Positions 32,953 to 44,046 of a DNA stretch of 64,000 bases are shown in pieces (positions within the stretch are counted from its first letter, which is position 1; every line of letters starts with the position of its first letter). Under the pieces are notes generated by a model. The model was given only the letters and a program-made list of their open reading frames with translations, did not search any database and was not told the origin of the DNA. This DNA is from Muscardinus avellanarius (taxonomy: Eukaryota > Chordata > Mammalia > Rodentia > Gliridae). The stretch is taken from NCBI GenBank assembly GCA_963383645.1, contig OY726560.1, positions 152,172,546 to 152,236,545 of the forward strand, written 5' to 3'. Both the position numbers and the translations under genes were made by a program.

Positions 32953-32967
32953 GTATTTTAACCTTTT

Positions 32968-33172
32968 TTTTTTTCAGTACTGGGGATGGAACCCAGGGGC
33001 ATTCTACCTCCAAGCTACACCCCCAACCCTATTTTTTATTCTTTATTTTGAAGCAGGGTCTCACTGAGTTGCCAAGGGCCTCACTAAGTTGCTGAGGCTG
33101 TCCAGAACCGTGATCCTCCTCATTCAGCCTCCCGAATGCTGGGATTACGAGGGTGCGCCACCACGCCCGGCT
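32968..33172 (-). repeat. B1/ID dimeric SINE with 15-base target duplication
   Basis: GTATTTTAACCTTTT occurs at 32953-32967 and 33173-33187. The element is complete from the T run to CCACGCCCGGCT. Confidence 0.95.
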
Positions 33173-33187
33173 GTATTTTAACCTTTT

Positions 33188-34254
33188 CGATAGAATAGGG
33201 AGTGGATTCCCCCAAAGCAAGGGCCCAAGGCTCACAAAGGCCTTCACATAGACCTGTTCCACCCCAGGAAAACCACTGAGAGGTGGAAGAAACGAGAACC
33301 TGCTGAGGCCTTCCACTGACCGCGAGCCTGGGGGCTTCAGAGGGATGCCCTAGGACATCTCTTGTCAAAGACCTTGAGCGTCTCACTCAGCCGCCAGGTG
33401 CACAGTCAGCCCAGCGAGGGGCCAGGGAGCCCGTGCCCAGGACGGCCAGCGCACGCTGCTCACACTCTGTTCCTTAGGACAGACCAGGGGGCCGCTGGAG
33501 TGTGGTGACCTCTGCTCCTGTCCCCTCCGACCCCCGAGTGCCCTGCTCTTTGGCTCTCTGGGCTGTATTGTCAGGGAAAGGTTGCATCTGGTCCCTGCCC
33601 GGGGTGGAGCCGGAGTGGCCCAGGGCGCGGTGCATTTGTGTTTTAAGCAGCCATTGACTGAATGCCACGGGCTGGCAGGTGCTGCTCCTACGGTCTTATA
33701 GGCCAACAGGGGGAGAGAATTATCCTACAACCAGGAAGACCCCAGAGCAGGAGAACCTGCCGCCTGCGGGCTGTGAGGCCAAGAAGCTTCCGTCGATTCT
33801 AGCTGAGGGATCAGGGAGGAGGTGCCTGCGGGGCTGGGCCTCGGAAGCCATGCACAGGGCTGTTCTGGGTCCTGGCCTGCAAGAGGAGGTGGGGATGGGG
33901 ATGATGGTGGAGGTTCAGAGATGGACCTTGGTCTGGGAGAGGGATGCTGCAGGCTGCCCTGAGCAGTTGGGAGGGCACTGGGGCTGGAGGGTCTCCCGGC
34001 AAACCAGCAGAGAGGTGGAGGGAGCAGCTTCTTCTGCCCACTGCTTTTTAGCAGCACCATACTCCTCTGTCAGCCATACCCATGGAGAGTGACAGGCTGT
34101 ACTGCCTCCCCAGGGCCCCTCTGCCGCTCTTCTGTCTCCTGAAGGCCCTAGCTGGCTTTGGGCCTACATCCAGTGCAGCTGGAAACCCCCAGGCCTTGTT
34201 GCTGGGGTAGGGGTGGGGGTCCAGGGCCCCCCAGCATCAGTAGCCCCGGGAGCT
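33188..34254. other. Intergenic, no gene seen
   Basis: GC-moderate unique sequence with short open frames only. Confidence 0.5.
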
Positions 34255-34345
34255 CATCACAAACGCAGAGTCTCAGGCCCTGCCCAGGGCCCACTGACTC
34301 AGATTCCCCCAGCTCTCCAGAGCCACATGGGACATTCTAAGGTTC
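34255..34345 (+). mobile_element. MER5-like DNA transposon fragment
   Basis: CAGGCCCTGCCCAGGGCCCA followed by TGACTCAGATTCCCC resembles the centre of MER5-type hAT elements. Confidence 0.5.
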
Positions 34346-34796
34346 CCATTGCCCGCTGCTTGGGGCAGAGGACCTGGGGTGGATGGAACACAGGGTGGAG
34401 CAAAGCCAGAAATTCCGTCCAGGTCCCGAGCCAGCCTGTGGCTGGGATTTCTGGCTATTCCGGACAGCGGGCCAGGTGGCAAGGGCAGTGGGGTGCACCG
34501 CATGGGTGCGTAGTCAGGAACCCAGCAGGCTGGGAGTACGGGTGAGCTCTCGGGCTGGGCAGCAGCGACGCCTGCCGCAGCAAGCCACGCTCATTTCATG
34601 GAGGCGGAGGCCACGCAGGGAGTCAGGAGCCTGCACCTGTCAGCGCCCGCGCCATCCACGGTGGTCGGGATTTTCTTTCCACTTGGCCCCAGAGAAGCAG
34701 CTGCCGCATAAAGAGCTCAGCAGAGCGAAATCCCTGGCCCTGCACTGAGACAGAACAATATCCACAGAACCAAAGAATAATCGGCTCCATAGAGTG

Positions 34797-34843
34797 AATG
34801 TGTGTGCGCGTGCGTGCGTGCGTGCGTGTGTGTGCGTGCCTGT
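34797..34843. repeat. (GTGC)n/(GT)n alternating tract
   Basis: Nearly 47 bases alternate purine and pyrimidine (GTGTGTGCGCGTGCGTGCG and on), rich in GC steps. Confidence 0.93.
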
Positions 34844-35559
34844 GTAGCGGAGCACAGGCCCGACCTGCTGACGACATCGGATGCACCTCGAGGAAGAAGG
34901 TGCAGAAAAGCTCTCCTCCGCTTGGGCTCCTGTGCAGGCCGCAGGGTGAGAAAAACTGCTCATCCCATTCAGGTCCCCGAGCATTCGAAAATAAGGAAAA
35001 GAAAACGTTTTGAATTAAAATTTATGACTGAGCCTGCCTGTCTGGGAGGAGCTGGCTTAGCGGGTGAGGCTGACGCCAGTCAGGCTGCAGGGGCTGGAGA
35101 AATCAGACCCGGGGACGCTGTCCGCCTGTCAGGGAGGAGGGTGACTCTGCTGCGGGCCAGCTGGGCGGCCACGCCCGGGCCTCCCTGCAGATGGAACTGC
35201 TCGGAATCTCTGAGGGTGCAGCAGGCAGGTCACCAAAAGATGGTGAAGGCGCCGCAGGGGATTTTAATGTGGTCGGCGCTGGAGGAAAGGCGCAGGCTGC
35301 TGTTTCTGCTGGCCCTCCCCTGCCCTCAGTGGGGGCCGCAGGGTGACTTTTAGCCTCCAGCTCTTGAGAAGTTCAACCAACCTACTGTGGGGGCCCAGAG
35401 TGTGCAGGCGGCGGTGTCTGTCACTCTCCCTCGGGGACGTGCGGTGGAGCCCGCGGCCCTGTCCCCCTCTTGCCTCTGAGCACCAGGACACCTTCCAGCT
35501 CCCTCTAAGAGGCTCTTCCCTTGTCAAAGACCTTGCATGGCACGGGCCTTATTTTACCC
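34844..35559. other. Intergenic, GC-rich, no gene seen
   Basis: There are open frames on both strands, the longest of 183 codons (34802-35353). They overlap each other, lack homology I can recognise, and look like a by-product of high GC. Confidence 0.55.
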
Positions 35560-35990
35560 CGTGTTCTCAATTGTCTGTTGCTGATGGAGCAGATGGCCAC
35601 AGGCACGACGGGCTGAGACAGCACGCATGTAGTGTCTTAAACTTATGAGGTCGGAATCCCGAAGTCAGGGCGCCGCAGGGCTGTTACTCCTCCTCAGGCG
35701 CCGGGACAAGGGATCTGCGTCCTCGTTCTTTTCAGCTTCTAGAAAGTGCCCGCGTTCCTGGCTCACCGTCCCTCCCTCAAATGCCGCTGACCTCCACATC
35801 CGTCCCACCTGGCGTTTCTGACCTGGCCCGTCCTGTCGTCCTGTCTCCACCCCGAAGGGCGTTGTGATTCCGTGGTGCCCAGCAGGAGGATCTCCCGCTC
35901 TGAAGATCCATCACATCGGCCTTTGGCCTTGGAGGTCCGTGCCCAGGCTGCGGGGATCTTTGGGGGGCATTTCTCTAGCGCCTACACTCC
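35560..35990 (-). mobile_element. Probable MLT1-like LTR
   Basis: The antisense order (TGTTGCTGATGGAGCAGATG, GTCTTAAACTTATGAGG, CAGCTTCTAGAAAG) follows the shape of an MLT1 LTR on the - strand. Divergence is high. Confidence 0.45.
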
Positions 35991-36766
35991 GACTACAGCC
36001 ACGTGAGTCTGGTGAGCATTATTATATCGTTTGGCAGAAGAAAAGACACCGCAGCAGGCACAGGCTCCTGGATAACCAAGGTGAAAATAAACTCTTACCT
36101 TCCTCCACCCGGCCGTCACCACTCTGCCTGGCAGCAGCCACCTCTTGGGACCGTCGCCCACCTCCAACCTCCAGTCGTGGTGGCTTCATTAACCCTTCAC
36201 CCAGGCGGGTTCCACACACTTCTGCCCGACAGAACTCATGGACACCTAGCTACAGTCAGAGCTGTGTGCCAGGAGGCGTGCGTCTCAGGGGGCCAGGCGG
36301 CCGGGCTCTCTCTTGGGGACTTCTGGGCTTCTGGCACGTCCTTAACTCGGCCATCGCTCTCGGACAGCCAAATGATGAGCACTCCCGCTGCGGTGGGTGT
36401 GACGTCCGTCTGGGTTCTACCATCACTCTGGTCTTTCCTTCTTGCTGTAAACCCCGGGAGGGGAGGCCACAGCATACTGGTGCTTCCTCAGCGGGGCTCT
36501 GTAGAGTTCCTGGAGTATTCAGGGCGTGTTTAATCAACATCTGTTAGGTGAAGGAATGTGTGGAAGAAGCCAGTTCTGACAAACACAGATGTCTTTACCG
36601 GATGCCACATGGCTGGCCCATTCAGCTTTCTTTCCTTCTAAACAGAAACCAAAGCCACAGAGACCTACTGTGTGTCAGGCAGTGACATCTTTTGGCTTGG
36701 ATTTTGTACACCAATAGATAAGTGCTTCCTTCCCCAGCTTCATAATCAGCAACTGGGAAGAGCTTG
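35991..36766. other. Intergenic, no gene seen
   Basis: A 227-codon open frame (35864-36547) has no recognisable domain and overlaps frames on both strands. Near 36515-36560 there is a faint MIR-like end. Confidence 0.5.
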
Positions 36767-37114
36767 CTGATATGGTTCAGATCTCAAACATCCCCCAAAG
36801 GCCCAGGTCTTGAAATCTTGGCCCCCAGCTTGTGCTGGGATCGGGAGGTGGAGGAGCCTTTAGGAGGGGGCCCTGCTGGCGCGCTCTTGAAGGGGACACT
36901 GGGACTCCGGCCCTGTGACTCTCCTTTTCTCCTCAGCCTCCAGGGCCGTGTGCCACCTGGAGGTGGAGATGTCCTCGGCCACCACAGCCCCAAGGCGACC
37001 CGGCCAAGCCACTGTGGAGGAACCTCTGAAGCCAGAGGCCAAAAGCAACCTTCCCCTTAGAAGTTGTTTATGTCATTTTGTTTCCCTGTGGCAGTGATGG
37101 AAAGTGGACTCACA
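36767..37114 (+). mobile_element. ERVL-MaLR-type LTR, probably solo
   Basis: TGATATGGTTCAGATCTC opens the element, TTGAAATCTTGGCCCCCAGC follows, and GTGGCAGTGATGGAAAGTGG closes it, the standard outline of a MaLR LTR. It is non-coding. Confidence 0.75.
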
Positions 37115-37133
37115 CTGCCTACCATCTGGCCTC

Positions 37134-37153
37134 TGACCTCTGACCTCTGACCT
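37134..37153 (-). promoter_or_regulatory. Triple DR1 nuclear-receptor-type motif
   Basis: On the - strand three perfect AGGTCA half-sites follow each other with one-base spacers, giving two overlapping DR1 elements. DR1 sites bind RXR heterodimers, HNF4 and COUP-TF. Function here is unproven; it may also be a chance 7-base tandem repeat. Confidence 0.6.
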
Positions 37154-37477
37154 CTGTGTTGTGGGTTGCGAGGGTCACGGTGATGGGGGAAGCTGTCCCA
37201 CATTGAGACTCTAAGAGCTGTGTATCCTTGGGAAATCTGCCTTATCTCCTGATATTCACAGAACTTTCTTATCTGTGAAAGGAAAATTCCCTCTGCAGTT
37301 TTGGGATCTGTCTTCAAGCACACAGGAAGAACTCAAGAGAGCTCCGTGTCTCCCCTTTTCTCTCACCTTCCTGACATCAAGCCCTGCGAGGTGTCTTTCT
37401 TGGCTTGTCCTATGCTGTGAACAGAGGTGCTTTGTGGAAGGAGGTAAAATCACCAGGATAAAATCACTGAGAGCCGT

Positions 37478-37725
37478 GCACAGATGTGAACAGCCAATTA
37501 CTCATAATTGTCCCAATGTGGAAACAACACAAGTGCCCATCAACTAAGGGCTGGGTCACCAAAATGTGGTATATCCATGTAATGGAATATTATTCAGCCA
37601 TATAAAGGAGCAAAATCATGGACATGCCACAACATAGATGAACCCTGAAAATATTATGCTAAATGAAAGAAGACACAGACAGCCTCATACAGGATGGTTT
37701 CCATTGTATTAAATGCCAATATTGG
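37478..37725 (+). mobile_element. Old L1 3' fragment
   Basis: AATGTGGTATATCCATGTAATGGAATATTATTCAGCC and the following AACCCTGAAAATATTATGC are the end of an L1M-type ORF2/3' region. Confidence 0.8.
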
Positions 37726-37832
37726 CCAGTCCAGAGAGACAGTAAGAACATCTGTGCTTGCCTAGTCTGTGGGAGGCTGGAGAGGACAGAGGGGTTGGGG
37801 AGTGATAGCTAATGGGTAGGGGCTCCTTTATG

Positions 37833-37931
37833 AGGGGTCTCACTAAATTTTGGAGGCTGGCCTTAAACCTGTGATCCTCCTGTCTCATTTCTTGAGTACT
37901 AAGATTACAGGTGTAGACATATCGCCTGGCT
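37833..37931 (-). repeat. B1-like SINE fragment
   Basis: The antisense 7SL half only, from GGGGTCTCACTAAATTTTGG to ATCGCCTGGC. Confidence 0.75.
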
Positions 37932-38947
37932 GATAAAAGTGATTTGATGTGAGATATAGTGATGATTTTATACCTTTTTAAATATATTAAAATCTCCTGA
38001 ACCGCATGCCTTATTTTTAAAGTGTCTGCTTTAAAAGTGTGGATAATATAGTATATGAATAGATACCTCAATGTTTTTTAAGACCCTCAGAGGGATGAAC
38101 AGGGATGAGCAGTCAGGGTGGACAGCTCTGGTGGACATCGCCACATTAGCCCGTCTTACCCCTTGCAGTCTTCTCTTGCTCTGGTCCTCTGATAAATCCC
38201 TCTTTTTTCTGTGTCTCTCCTTTCTTTCTGCTGATACTACAGCCCAAGGAAAGAGAAGACTTTCTTGTCGTTTAGCTCCAACAAAATGGTTTTAACTTTT
38301 CAAAGATCATCTCATTAAAAATTTGGAAAGAGGTGGGTTAAAGCAGGAAATAAAAATATAGATGCACGAAAGATGGACGTGTTCTGAAATCATATTTCAT
38401 ACTCTAAAGTAGCCCCGAGCACAGGCCAACTCCTGTGTCCTGGGTCCTGCCCACCCCTCAGCCCTGACCAGGGGAACCAGCACAGACGTTTTCACCTGGA
38501 AACACAGGACAACATCCCCGGCTCGACTTCCCTTTCTTGCTGGGCCTGACCAAAGCTGGTCACAGTCTGGTGGGAATGGATGGCCGTCCAGTTGATGATC
38601 TTCTCAGTAGAGAATGTTTCTTCCCCCCACCCCCACCCTGCAGGCCCCAGGACCAAGGCATGGTGGTTGGGAGGGTCATGATGAAGGCTCCCAGCTCTTT
38701 CCCTCCCACTCTCCTGTCAGGGGAGGAGAGGGCTGCTTCTCTGCCGACGACTCATCACCTGAGACCCCAGAACATCTTAACTCCCCTTCCTACTTCCTAG
38801 GAGAGCGGAGGCCCCTCACCTCATCCTCAGCCCCAAGGCTCAAAGGTCACCAGCTCAGTTTCTATGGTACCCTTGCAAAAGAAAAAGAAAGAAGTAACTA
38901 CTTCTTCCTGGATTTGCTGAGGTTCATAGAGATCTCATGAGCACAAA
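37932..38947. other. Intergenic, no gene seen
   Basis: The first 300 bases are AT-rich, the rest mixed. Nothing was recognised. Confidence 0.5.
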
Positions 38948-38948
38948 G

Positions 38949-39165
38949 CAGCCCTGGCGTGGTGGTGCATGACTGCAATCCCTGTACTCGGGAGGCTGAG
39001 ATGGGGGTTGCAGATTCGAGGCCAGCCTCAGCAACTTAGCGAGGCACTAGGCAACTTCGCAAGACCCTGTTGCAATAAATAAATAAATAAATAAATAAAT
39101 AAATACTGGTAGTGTGTGGCTTGGAGGTAAAATGCCCCTGGGATCAAACCCCCAGTGTCCACAAT
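38949..39165 (+). repeat. B1/ID dimeric SINE with internal (AAAT)n
   Basis: The linker between the 7SL half and the ID half has expanded into eight AAAT units (39075-39104). The ID half is GTGTGTGGCTTGGAGGTAAAA. Confidence 0.9.
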
Positions 39166-40161
39166 AAATAAACAAACAAGCCAAGAGAGTACTATGTCCT
39201 GTCAAATCTTTGGGTGTGGCTTGGGTGGGTCTGAGTCCCGGCGGCCACCGTTACATGGCACCTAGAGCTGACTGCTGTGCCACCGGCCACACGCAAAAAA
39301 GAGCAGGGCTGGCACTTGGGGGCACGGTCATCATCATCATCGCTTGCTTTCTTTCGCCAGTCCCCACTTACCTCTGAGGGGGTGGCTGGCATTATCTAGG
39401 GAAAGTCTGGAATCCAGGAACATGGCCCTCTTCTTTCCTCCGAGCCTTAGAAGCCTATTTACCAAGCCCTCCAGTTCCTGGGTTGAAAGGCTCCCCCAGA
39501 GATGTAAGATATTCTCCAAACAACCCGGGACTCGGTCAATATTTATAACCAGGGGCTTGGGCTCAGGTGGCTTCAGGAGACTCGGAGCGCCACTTACCCG
39601 CGGCGCATTGATCACCTACAGGAGCCCTCGCGCAGGCTGGCTCCTGCAACGTGACTGCCCGTCACAACCGGGGGTGCACTTGACTTTCAAAGGCGCCACT
39701 TGCGCCATTCAAAGGAAACGGTCCACCTGATTCTTAAGCCTGATCTCGTTCTCCTGCAGTCTGAACAAACATTACCCAATAGGCCGAGTTGCTTAAGCAT
39801 CAATCATTCCCACTTCAAGAGGAAGGGAAAAGGGCACCGAAAGACTGAAATTTAACCTCCGCTGCCGGGCGCCTTCCAAGCTCCTCCAGATTAGCTCTTC
39901 ACAAAGAAGCCCTGGAGAACCATGTTACCTCGGGTTCATGGACACTCTCTTTCTCTCAAGGATTGCACTTGAGGATGAAGCAAGGTGTCCGGAAGCCCTG
40001 GGCAGGTACGAACCCGGAGATGTGGGTGTGTGTGTTCTCTCTCGACTTTTGAGTCCTGTCCACAAACCTCTTGAATCTCTCTTCTCTTCTCGGAGTGTTC
40101 TTTCTCCCTCAGATGCAGCTCCAGCCCCGTCCTCCCTCCAATAGGACTCTGGGTTCATGAC
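39166..40161. other. Repeat-poor intergenic region, candidate regulatory DNA
   Basis: From about 39340 to 39960 I recognise no repeat. The stretch 39590-39830 includes CTTTCAAAG-like and ATTCAAAGG words that resemble TCF/LEF-type sites, and a TGATCA word. Conservation cannot be judged from one sequence. Confidence 0.35.
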
Positions 40162-40237
40162 CTTTCTCTTTCCCTCTCCCTCTCCCTCTCCCTCTCTCCC
40201 TCTCCCTCTCCCTCCCCCCTCTCCTCTTTCCCTCTGC
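40162..40237. repeat. (CCCTCT)n polypyrimidine tract
   Basis: About 70 bases of almost pure pyrimidine in six-base units. Confidence 0.95.
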
Positions 40238-40369
40238 CCAATCTCTGAAAAAGACAAAATTCACCCTCTATAGATAAGTGGCCTCCAAAAGGTCTTGTTC
40301 TAATCTCCTTCTTGACTACCAGATGCCAAATACCCTAAGGGGTATTTTTCCAGGTGTGTCTCAGACCAC

Positions 40370-40490
40370 CTGTACTCCGCTCACCTGGTCACTTTGTTAA
40401 GCACACAGATTCCTGAATCGCATCCATCTGCACTGAGCTGGCTCTGGGAAGGGAGCCTGCCTGCCTAACAGGCTCCCTGGTGCTTCTCCC
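40370..40490 (+). mobile_element. MER5-like DNA transposon fragment
   Basis: CTCACCTGGTCACTTTGTTAAGC followed by ACAGATTCCTGAATC resembles the start of MER5A. Confidence 0.55.
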
Positions 40491-40604
40491 CTCCCAGTGA
40501 CATGGGGGTCTTCTGACTACAGAGGGCAGCATGGCTTTGGAGTCAGAAAAACCCTTGCTGGATGCTCTGCTTTGCTCTCTACTCACGTATTAAAATACCT
40601 GTTA

Positions 40605-40790
40605 GCCAGGCATGGTGGTGCACACGTGTAATCTCAGTATTTGGGAGGCTGAGACAAAAAGATTGCAGGTTCGAGGTGTCCCAGTAACTTAGAAAGGCTC
40701 TCAATAACTTAGCAAGACTCCATTTTCAAATAAAAATAAAATAGGGCTGGGGGTGTATCTTGGAAGTAGAATGACCCTGGGTTCAAATCC

Positions 40791-40838
<48 letters not shown>
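40605..40838 (+). repeat. B1/ID dimeric SINE with CA tail
   Basis: The 7SL half (AGCCAGGCATGGTGGTGCAC), the linker, and the ID half (GGGCTGGGGGTGTATCTTGG) lead straight into a (AC)n tract at 40797-40838. Confidence 0.9.
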
Positions 40839-40840
<2 letters not shown>

Positions 40841-40845
40841 TTAAA

Positions 40846-41640
40846 CAGAGCTTTATTGAGATCAGTACATATATCATAAAACTTATATACCATGTGCAAG
40901 TCAATGGTTTCCGGTTTGTGTAGATAGATGTGCAACCATCATCACAATCAATTCATGTAGTGAACATTTTTATTGCCCCCAAAGAAACTCTGCATCCAGT
41001 AGTGGTCACTGGCCCTTTACCCTGACCCCAGCCCACCTCTAAGCAGCCACTCTTTCTTATGTCTCAATGGTCTTGCCTATTCTGGACATTTGGTACCCAC
41101 AGAATCATACACAACGTGGCTCTATGTGGGGTTTCTTTCCCTAGCAGGATGTTTTCAAGGCTACTCTGTGTTGTAGCATGTACCAGTGCGCCATTTCTTT
41201 TATGCCTGAGTAATACTGCATTGCAAATAAACCACCTCTTATTTATCTGCTGGTCTGAGGATGGGCATTGGGCTGTTTCCAATGTGAGGCTAATAGGAAT
41301 AAGGGCGCAGTGGACATCTGTGTGCATCGTTCTGCATGGATGTGTACTTTAGCTCCCCTGGGGCGTACACCTGTGTACGCACACAACTGCTGGGTCATAT
41401 GAAAACTCTGCATAACATTTTGAGGATCTTCCAGGTTGTTTTCCAAAGTGACTGTACCTTTCCACACATCCACAGGCAGTGTCTGAAGGTTGTGATTTCT
41501 CCATACCCTTGACAGTACTGCTGCCTTCCATCTTGTCTGCCATAACCATCCTGGTGGATGTGAAGGGGTATTTCACTGTGACTTTGACTCACAGTTCCCT
41601 AGTGAATAATGATGTTAAGCATCTCCTGTGCTTGTCATGA
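40846..41640 (-). mobile_element. Old L1M-type fragment (3'UTR and ORF2 end)
   Basis: The + strand reads as antisense L1: AGCTTTATTGAGATCAG, GTGCAACCATCATCACAATC, TTGTAGCATGTACCAGTG and GCTGGGTCATATGAAAAC in order. Coding capacity is lost. Confidence 0.88.
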
Positions 41641-41642
41641 AT

Positions 41643-41644
41643 AT

Positions 41645-41683
<39 letters not shown>

Positions 41684-41687
41684 TTTT
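41643..41687. repeat. (TTTA)n microsatellite
   Basis: About eleven TTTA units directly follow the old L1 fragment. Confidence 0.96.
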
Positions 41688-42811
41688 GGAGTCGTCACAT
41701 AGTTTAGAAAAGCATTTAACTCCTTGGAACTCCAACTTGAAGGTGACTGGCTTACTGAGTGAGTCAATAACTGCACCCACCAGCATCCTGGGCCTCTCAG
41801 TCCTGGTAGGGTTCAGCCCATGGGGGAAGTAGCAAAGATCAGAAAATAGAGGCGTTCCTGGCTCCCCCCTCCTGGAAACGCTGTGGACTAGATGCGTCCC
41901 TCCTTCAAAGAGCACACTCAAGTAAGACAAGGAAGCGGGAGTGCCTGACACACAGTATTACTGAACAAAGGCTCATGTCCGCACCATTGATGAAACATAT
42001 CAACCTTCACAGGCTGGAGCCATGATTCCCAGAATTCCTCTTCCTGTATGGGTTAAGGTAAGGACTGGCTATGGGAGATATCCATAGGACCTTCAGAAGA
42101 CACGAGTGTCGGCAGCCATTTCTTGCTGTGAAGGTCAATGCAGCGTGCCCTGGTGGTTCACGCACATGGCTGACGCTCTGCTAATTTTGTTGGCCGGGGG
42201 CAACATGAGCACCTGCTGCTCTGTCCGCCCCACTGGATCTGCACTTTCAGCTTCTCCAAGGTCTGGGCCAGGTCCTTGCGCATGTTCATGGCAAAGGGCA
42301 GTTTCTTTAGCAGACCAACCTTGTTATCGGAGCTGGGAGACCAGCTTGGTTTCCAGATAGTCCTCCTGGATTCCAGCTCACCCCTGCCCTCCTACTCACA
42401 TCCAACTCCCTGCCCCCTTGCTGCTGGTCTGGATGAACTACTGACTTCAGGCTCAAGTCCAAGATAAAAATTTTACATAGAATTTTCCACCAGTTTCCAG
42501 TATCTTCTAATGGCCTGTATAAGAAGTTCCTACTTCTCTATAGCTCAGAGCGATCTGCTTCTCAGAATCTGTAAGATTCAGTCACCACAGGCCGGAATGG
42601 CACCTTCCCCTTTCAAGGAACCATCCTACAGTGAGACTCAGGAGATCTGGTCTACTCGGGTGCAGTACACGTAGTAACTTGGAGTCATGCCCACACTGCT
42701 GACTCCGGGGCCTAGGTCGAGGAAACCTCCTTGCCCCGCCTGTGTAAGTTTCCTGTTCCTGCTATAACAAATGACCACTACCTACATCCTCCCACTTCCC
42801 CCTTCTTTCTC
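41688..42811. other. Intergenic, possible decayed coding-derived piece
   Basis: On the - strand 42236-42380 has two adjoining frames, EDYLETKLVSQLR and then GLLKKLPFAMNMRKDLAQT, separated by a frame change. This could be a worn processed pseudogene, but I cannot name a parent gene. The rest is unremarkable. Confidence 0.3.
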
Positions 42812-42927
42812 TTTTTGAGGTGGGGTCTCATTATGCTGCTGGGCTGGCCTTGGACCCCTGAGCTCAAGCGACCCTCCTGCCTCACCTCCTGTGTAGGTGG
42901 GACAACAGGCTTGTGTCACCTGCCCCA
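42812..42927 (-). repeat. Old 7SL-derived SINE monomer
   Basis: TTTTTGAGGTGGGGTCTCATT to GTGGGACAACAGGC is an antisense, diverged B1/proto-B1 monomer with no ID half. Confidence 0.65.
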
Positions 42928-43796
42928 CTCAGTCACTTCCACTGGGGAGATGAGGAATCTGTTCTAGGTTCTCCTTTGGGCCTAGGGATGTCACCCCACA
43001 CTCAGATAATCCACCCAGGGGAAAGACAATTTTTCTGGAGATGTGTTCTGGGCAGAAGGCTTGGAGGCAGCTGTTGGCCCAGAGCTCAGCTTAACAAAAA
43101 CCTCTGTCTCGTCCTCTAAGTTGCCTGGGAATCCCTAGCCAGGCCCATCATGCCCTCTCTGTCCACCCCAGGACTCCAGGCTCCTCCTGCTGGTTCTCCA
43201 GGTGGAAGCCCTGGGTGATGCCTGACATGAACCCCAGGCAGGACCCTGTCGTTCACCGACCTTCCTGATTTTCACTCCCAAGCTTCTCCGGCCAGGCTCA
43301 GGTTTAGACCAATCCCTCCCAGTTTTTACCCACCTCCTGCTCCTCAATCCATTCTCCCCGCTGATTGTCACTTCTGTTCTTAGTTGCATTTCCCTGCCTC
43401 CTGGTTAGGAGGGCCAACCCCTCTGTTTCATCACCCATAAATACCCCACCCCCCAAACAGCTCCGGTTTATGGGCAGAAAACACCTGCTTCTAGAAGCTT
43501 ACTGCAGACAATGAGTCTTATTGCAAAAGAGCTGATATGCACAGCCTGTGGAGGGGAGGGAGGATCATTGTCTGAGCGCATTTATCAAGATGTGACACAG
43601 AGTTCAAGGTTCCTGCCAGGCAAGCTATTTCCCAATGTGCTGGAGGGGTTTACCCTTCACATGCCTAGAGAGGCCCCCAATTTATGGGGCTTTAAGATCA
43701 AAACAAGGTCAGAGGAAAATTGGCTGACCCACCGAGAGTCTGAAGCAATTTCAACTAAAATAGAGAAGATGGGGATCATAGAAAAGGGAATATCAT
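42928..43796. other. Intergenic, no gene seen
   Basis: There is a 95-codon open frame (43511-43798), but it ends at the L1 junction and resembles no protein I know. Confidence 0.5.
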
Positions 43797-44004
43797 AGCG
43801 GCTGTGCTAATAATTTGCAATCACACCAACAGTATAGGAGAGTTCCTATTTTCCCACATCCTGGCCAGCTTTTATTGTTGTTTGACTTCTTGGTGATTGC
43901 CATTCTGATTGGGGTTAGGTAGAACCTCAGTATAGTTTTGATTTGCACCTCCCTTATTGCTAATGATGTTGAACATTTTCTCATGTATTTATTTGCCATT
44001 TGTA

Positions 44005-44046
<42 letters not shown>

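Noticed and set aside
34802..35353. 183-codon open frame starting in the GTGC repeat
   Set aside because: The start codon is in a microsatellite and the product begins with repeat-encoded CACVR; no homology was recognised.
35864..36547. 227-codon open frame
   Set aside because: It begins in an LTR-like repeat and resembles no protein.
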